A DNA stretch of 5,968 bases, from the NCBI GenBank assembly GCA_020355945.1, contig CP070627.1, positions 5,396,534-5,402,501 on the forward strand, in the 5' to 3' direction. Positions 1-3,091 of this stretch are shown one piece after another (the stretch's first letter is position 1; each line of letters begins with the position of its first letter). The notes beneath the pieces were generated by a model, which made no database searches, had not been told where the DNA came from, and was given only the letters and a program-made list of their open reading frames with translations. This stretch comes from Candidatus Aminicenantota bacterium. GTDB taxonomy: Bacteria; Acidobacteriota; Aminicenantia; UBA2199. The position numbers and the translations under genes are program-made.

Positions 1-3000
1 CTAGCCGACAGCGGAACAAAAATCTTACTGGCTGCGCCAGAGACTCAGGCTAAGGTTAAGGCTGAGGTTAAGGAGAAATTTATAGACATTATAGATATTT
101 CCAACCTATCATCTTTCTCAACCTTAACCTCAACCTTAACCTGCCAGGTGAGTCCCAGGAACGTGGCTTACGTCATCTACACCTCAGGAACCACCGGTAA
201 CCCCAAAGGCGTGATGGTGACCCATCAAAATGTTACCAATCTTGTTTTGGGTTTAAAAAACAGGATATATGTTTCTTATAATAAACCATTGGCAGTTTGT
301 CTAATCGCTCCCTATGTGTTTGATGCCTCAGTTCAGCAGATATTCGCCACCCTGGTCCTGGGGTACAGTTTATATATTGTACCGGGATATGTGAGAGTGG
401 ATGGATTAAAATTGGTTGAATTCTATAAGAGGTATAATATTGACATCTCAGATGGAACACCCACACACCTCCGTTTGCTCCTTGAAAACATTAACCTCAA
501 TGACAATGAAAAAACTGTAAACCTGGAAATAAAACATTTTATTATCGGTGGTGAAGAACTACCCCGGGAAATCGCAAAAAACTTTTTAAATCGTTTCGGA
601 GCAAAAGGATTAGTGATTACAAATGTTTATGGCCCTACAGAATGTTGTGTGGATTCAACATCTTATGATATCTCTAAAGAGAATGTGGATAACCATACGA
701 ATCTTCCTATCGGCATTCCCATGCCGAACCAGCAGGTATATATAGTGGACAACCACAATAATTTGCAGCCAATTGGAGTTAGCGGGGAATTGTGCATCGG
801 GGGGGTGGGAGTTTCCCGGGGTTATTTAAACCGACCGGAACTAACCGCAGAAAAATTTGACTGCAAAAACTTTTTACTAAAGGGAACAAGGGGGCTTGCC
901 CCCTTGTTAAAAAGAAAAAAAGTGCCAGGCAAAAGAATCTACACACATATGTCACATATGTCCTATATGTCCTATATGTCCTATATTTACCGAACCGGTG
1001 ACCTGGCAAAATGGTTGGCTGATGGTAATATCGAATTCCTCGGCCGAATGGATCATCAAATCAAAATCCGCGGCTTTCGCATCGAATTGGGAGAAATCGA
1101 AAGTCAATTATCGAAACACCCTGAAATTAAAGAGGCCCTGGTTTTAGCCAAAGGAGATGATGACGATAAATATCTCTGCGCTTATATTGTCTTCAACAGG
1201 GCAGAGAGGGTTGACAAATCAGCTTTAATCTCTTCGGAATTAAGAAAGCATTTATTACAATCATTGCCGGATTACATGATACCCTCCTATTTTGTGAATC
1301 TGGAAAAAATCCCCATGACTCCCAGCGGTAAAATCGATCGCAAAGCACTGCCGAAACCTAAACCGGAAATTGGACAAGGCTATATCGCTCCCAGGGACAC
1401 AGTTGAAAAGAGATTGGCAGAGCTGTGGTCAGGAGTCCTGGGCATCGAAACCCATCTCATTGGTATTGACAGCAACTTTTTTCAACTGGGAGGCCAATCG
1501 TTAAAAGCCACGGTATTGACTGCCAAAATGCACAAGAGCTTTGACGTAAAAGTACCGCTGGCGGAGATTTTTAAAACCCCCACCATCAGGGGTTTGTCAG
1601 GATATATAAAAGAAGCCGCCCCGGATAGATACCAATCAATAGAACCGGTAGAAAAGAAAGAATATTATGGACTCTCCTCCGCTCAGAAACGGTTGTATAT
1701 TTTGCAGCAAATGGAATTGGCCAGTACAGCCTACAATATGCCTTATTTCATCCCCCTGTCCCATGATATCACCACCGAGCAATTGGAAAAAACCTTTATG
1801 AAGTTGTTGGAACGGCACGAAAGTTTAAGAACCTCGTTTTTTATGATCGATGAAGAACCGGTACAAAAAATTCACAATAAGGTGGAATTTACCATCCGGT
1901 ACTATCGCTATCAAAAACCCGCCCGGATGGAAGCAGATAAAAAAGCAGCAGAGGAGAATCTCCCCCACCTGGATATGAACAACGAACTGGAAAGAAGCAG
2001 GCGGGATTTTATAAAACCCTTTGATCTATCTCAAGCCCCTCTCCTGAGAGTGGTGCTGGTGGAACCAGGAGAAGAGGCTTTTCCACGCATCCTCTTCCTG
2101 GATATGCATCACATCATATCTGATGCTGTCTCTTTCCAAATACTGGAAGAAGATTTTAAAGCACTTTACAACGGTAAAACCTTAACACCCCTGCCAATTC
2201 AATATAAAGATTTTGCCCTGTGGCAAAATAAAGAAAAGCAAAAGAAATACATGAAACAGCAGGAAAGCTACTGGCTCGGGCAATTTGAAGGAAAGATAAC
2301 ACAATTGGACCTGCCAACCGATTATCCCAGGCCCGAAGTCCAACTTTTTACGGGGCGCACCCTTTATGATGAGATACCCTGTAATATCAATGCATTAAAG
2401 ACGATTGCCCTGGAGAATAAAGCCACCCCCTTCATGGTATTATTGGCCATTTTTTATGTATTTTTATCTAAAATAAGTGGCCAGGAAGATATCATCGTGG
2501 GAACCCCGGTGGCAGGACGAACCCATACGGACCTGGAAGGTATAATAGGATTCTTTGTTAACTCCCTGGCCCTGAGAAACAGACCAAAAAGAGAAAAAAC
2601 CTTTGTTGAGTTCTTAAAAGAAGTCAAGGAAAGAACTTTGGAAGACTTTGATAACCAGGATTACCAGTTTGAAAACCTGGTGGAAAAATTAGCTGTGAAA
2701 CGGGACAAGCATAATCCACTATTTGATGTCATGTTTACATGCCAGGACAAGGGAACTGAGCCCGGCGATGACACCGAAATAACCGATGACAGCAGCAAAG
2801 ACGAACCCAAAAACCAATCGTTACATGAAAACGAACCGGGAATCTCAAAATTTGATCTCTATTTAAATATAACCATTGAAAAAAAACTGCTCTTCTCATT
2901 TGAATATAGTACGGAACTGTTTCGACCGGAAACCATCAAATTCTTTGCCAATGGTTTTAAAGAAATTGTAGTATCTGTCTTAGCAGATAAAAATATTAAA

Positions 3001-3084
3001 CTGGAAGACATCAAGATGCCAACCAGGTTATTGGATAGTGATTTAAGAGGTCTCCAGGAAAAACTAACCACCCTGGAGTTTTGA
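1..3084 (+). CDS. Nonribosomal peptide synthetase, A-T-C module (5' partial)
   Basis: Part of a multidomain cytoplasmic enzyme that activates an amino acid as AMP-ester, loads it on a phosphopantetheine arm and forms a peptide bond. The frame is open from base 1 to TGA at 3082-3084 (1027 codons seen; the true start lies upstream). Counting codons from base 1, the order is: adenylation domain (codons 1 to about 455, entering near the LADSG segment after core A2), carrier domain (about 463-535, Ser500 in LGGQS), and full condensation domain (about 545-990), then a short tail. The C domain is C-terminal, so it should pass the chain to the amino acid loaded by the protein encoded just downstream; gene order and the 7-base gap support one operon. 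Pocket residues suggest glutamine. Oddities: repeat-derived inserts in two A-domain loops, charged inserts in the C domain, and HHxxxDA instead of HHxxxDG. NRPS identity is certain; product and organism are not. Confidence 0.97.
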   Translation, partial: LADSGTKILLAAPETQAKVKAEVKEKFIDIIDISNLSSFSTLTSTLTCQVSPRNVAYVIYTSGTTGNPKGVMVTHQNVTNLVLGLKNRIYVSYNKPLAVCLIAPYVFDASVQQIFATLVLGYSLYIVPGYVRVDGLKLVEFYKRYNIDISDGTPTHLRLLLENINLNDNEKTVNLEIKHFIIGGEELPREIAKNFLNRFGAKGLVITNVYGPTECCVDSTSYDISKENVDNHTNLPIGIPMPNQQVYIVDNHNNLQPIGVSGELCIGGVGVSRGYLNRPELTAEKFDCKNFLLKGTRGLAPLLKRKKVPGKRIYTHMSHMSYMSYMSYIYRTGDLAKWLADGNIEFLGRMDHQIKIRGFRIELGEIESQLSKHPEIKEALVLAKGDDDDKYLCAYIVFNRAERVDKSALISSELRKHLLQSLPDYMIPSYFVNLEKIPMTPSGKIDRKALPKPKPEIGQGYIAPRDTVEKRLAELWSGVLGIETHLIGIDSNFFQLGGQSLKATVLTAKMHKSFDVKVPLAEIFKTPTIRGLSGYIKEAAPDRYQSIEPVEKKEYYGLSSAQKRLYILQQMELASTAYNMPYFIPLSHDITTEQLEKTFMKLLERHESLRTSFFMIDEEPVQKIHNKVEFTIRYYRYQKPARMEADKKAAEENLPHLDMNNELERSRRDFIKPFDLSQAPLLRVVLVEPGEEAFPRILFLDMHHIISDAVSFQILEEDFKALYNGKTLTPLPIQYKDFALWQNKEKQKKYMKQQESYWLGQFEGKITQLDLPTDYPRPEVQLFTGRTLYDEIPCNINALKTIALENKATPFMVLLAIFYVFLSKISGQEDIIVGTPVAGRTHTDLEGIIGFFVNSLALRNRPKREKTFVEFLKEVKERTLEDFDNQDYQFENLVEKLAVKRDKHNPLFDVMFTCQDKGTEPGDDTEITDDSSKDEPKNQSLHENEPGISKFDLYLNITIEKKLLFSFEYSTELFRPETIKFFANGFKEIVVSVLADKNIKLEDIKMPTRLLDSDLRGLQEKLTTLEF
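53..142. repeat. Inverted repeat in the A2-A3 loop (21-base arms)
   Basis: Arms 53-73 and 122-142 are reverse complements at 20 of 21 positions (position 62 is the exception and would still pair as G-U in RNA), with a 48-base spacer. The left arm is built of 6-base units (GTTAAG, GCTGAG and variants, coding AKVKAEVK) and the right arm of 12-base units (coding STLTSTLT). It lies within the coding frame, between the LADSG segment and motif A3, a loop that varies among adenylation domains. Confidence 0.85.
118..141. repeat. Perfect 12-base tandem direct repeat
   Basis: TCAACCTTAACC occurs twice in a row (118-129, 130-141) and codes STLT-STLT. The second NRPS has one near copy (TCAACCTTAACG, 4277-4288) in the same frame and the same loop, also coding STLT. 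Confidence 0.85.
842..909. repeat. Dispersed 68-base block with palindromic core, copy 1
   Basis: Matches 5004-5071 in the second NRPS gene at 65 of 68 positions, with mismatches at 859, 860 and 877. Flanking A-domain sequence is much less alike. The core 885-908 is an inverted repeat: AACAAGGGGGC (885-895), TT, then its exact reverse complement (898-908), giving a 10-base-pair GC-rich stem with a CTTG loop. It is read as KGTRGLAPLL inside the A6-A7 loop. Weaker A/T-rich complementarity outside the core suggests a longer imperfect palindrome in this copy. Confidence 0.9.
946..990. repeat. 9-base in-frame tandem repeat before motif A7
   Basis: Four units of (C/T)ATATGTC(A/C) (946-954, 955-963, 964-972, 973-981) and a degenerate fifth (982-990) code HMS-HMS-YMS-YMS-YIY, directly before RTGDL. 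The unit length is a multiple of three, so changes in copy number keep the frame. The second NRPS lacks this array at the equivalent position. Confidence 0.9.
1387..1605 (+). other. Peptidyl carrier (thiolation) domain
   Basis: Carrier domain that holds the activated residue on a phosphopantetheine arm. It starts at the PRDTVEKRLAELW helix and contains DSNFFQLGGQSLKA, with Ser500 (codon from base 1; bases 1498-1500) as the attachment site. The final helix ends near IFKTPTIRGLSGYI. The linker between the first helix and the FF(Q/E)LGG motif is short (LGIETHLIGID), unlike the downstream carrier domain, which has seven extra residues there. Confidence 0.92.
1651..2985 (+). other. Condensation domain, complete, HHxxxDA variant
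   Basis: Forms the peptide bond between the residue on the preceding carrier and that of the next module. All seven cores can be read: C1 LSSAQKRLYILQQ, C2 RHESLRTSF (codons 605-613), C3 MHHIISDAVS with catalytic His704 (codons 702-711), C4 YKDFALWQ, C5 IGFFVNSLALRN, C6 NQDYQFENL and C7 RDKHNPLFDVMF. No epimerisation domain precedes it, so an LCL type is inferred. Motif C3 ends in DA rather than DG. There are two charged inserts: about codons 638-664 before the PFDLSQAPLLRV strand, and an acidic one at about 916-947 after C7. The protein ends about 35 residues after this domain, so its acceptor module must lie on another polypeptide. Confidence 0.92.
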
Positions 3085-3087
3085 GGT
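3083..3087 (+). promoter_or_regulatory. Ribosome binding site of the second NRPS gene
   Basis: GAGGT overlaps the stop codon of the upstream gene and lies 4 bases before ATG 3092. The spacing is short for a Shine-Dalgarno site, but stop, GAGGT and start in a row fit translational coupling between the two NRPS subunits. No promoter can fit in the 7-base gap. Confidence 0.6.
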
Positions 3088-3091
3088 AATA

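Larger units (their letters stand above)
1..1365 (+). other. Adenylation domain, predicted glutamine-activating (5' partial)
   Basis: AMP-forming adenylation domain. Visible cores, in codons counted from base 1: A3 YTSGTTGNPKG (60-70), A4 FDAS (107-110), A5 NVYGPTE (208-214), A6 GELCIGG...SRGYL, A7 YRTGDL, A8 RGFRIELGEIE, A9 LPDYMIPSYF and A10 GKIDRKALP with the catalytic Lys444. Aligned by eye to GrsA-Phe, the specificity pocket is D108, A109, Q112, D151, I181, G183, V209, V217, D218, K444. This differs at one position (I for L) from the Gln code DAQDLGVVDK known from Bacillus synthetases; Glu (DAKDLGVVDK) is the closest alternative. The A2-A3 loop and the A6-A7 loop both carry repeat-derived sequence, the latter making the domain roughly 30 residues longer there than usual. 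Confidence 0.9.

Noticed and set aside
148..150. GTG as the start of the first NRPS gene
   Set aside because: The same frame is open back to base 1 and already encodes recognisable A-domain sequence (LADSGTKILL); starting at 148 would cut the domain just before motif A3.
885..908. GC-rich hairpin as an intrinsic terminator
   Set aside because: It lies in the middle of an open A domain, is followed by an A-rich rather than T-rich run on the + strand, and has no direct T-run on the - strand either; the identical copy at 5047-5070 is also internal.
946..990. Tandem array as a CRISPR
   Set aside because: The units are 9 bases with no spacers and are read in frame as protein.
779..1009. Antisense open frame rich in Y-R-T repeats
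   Set aside because: It is the reverse reading of the A6-A7 loop and its 9-base repeat, opposite a conserved A domain; it has no family resemblance of its own.
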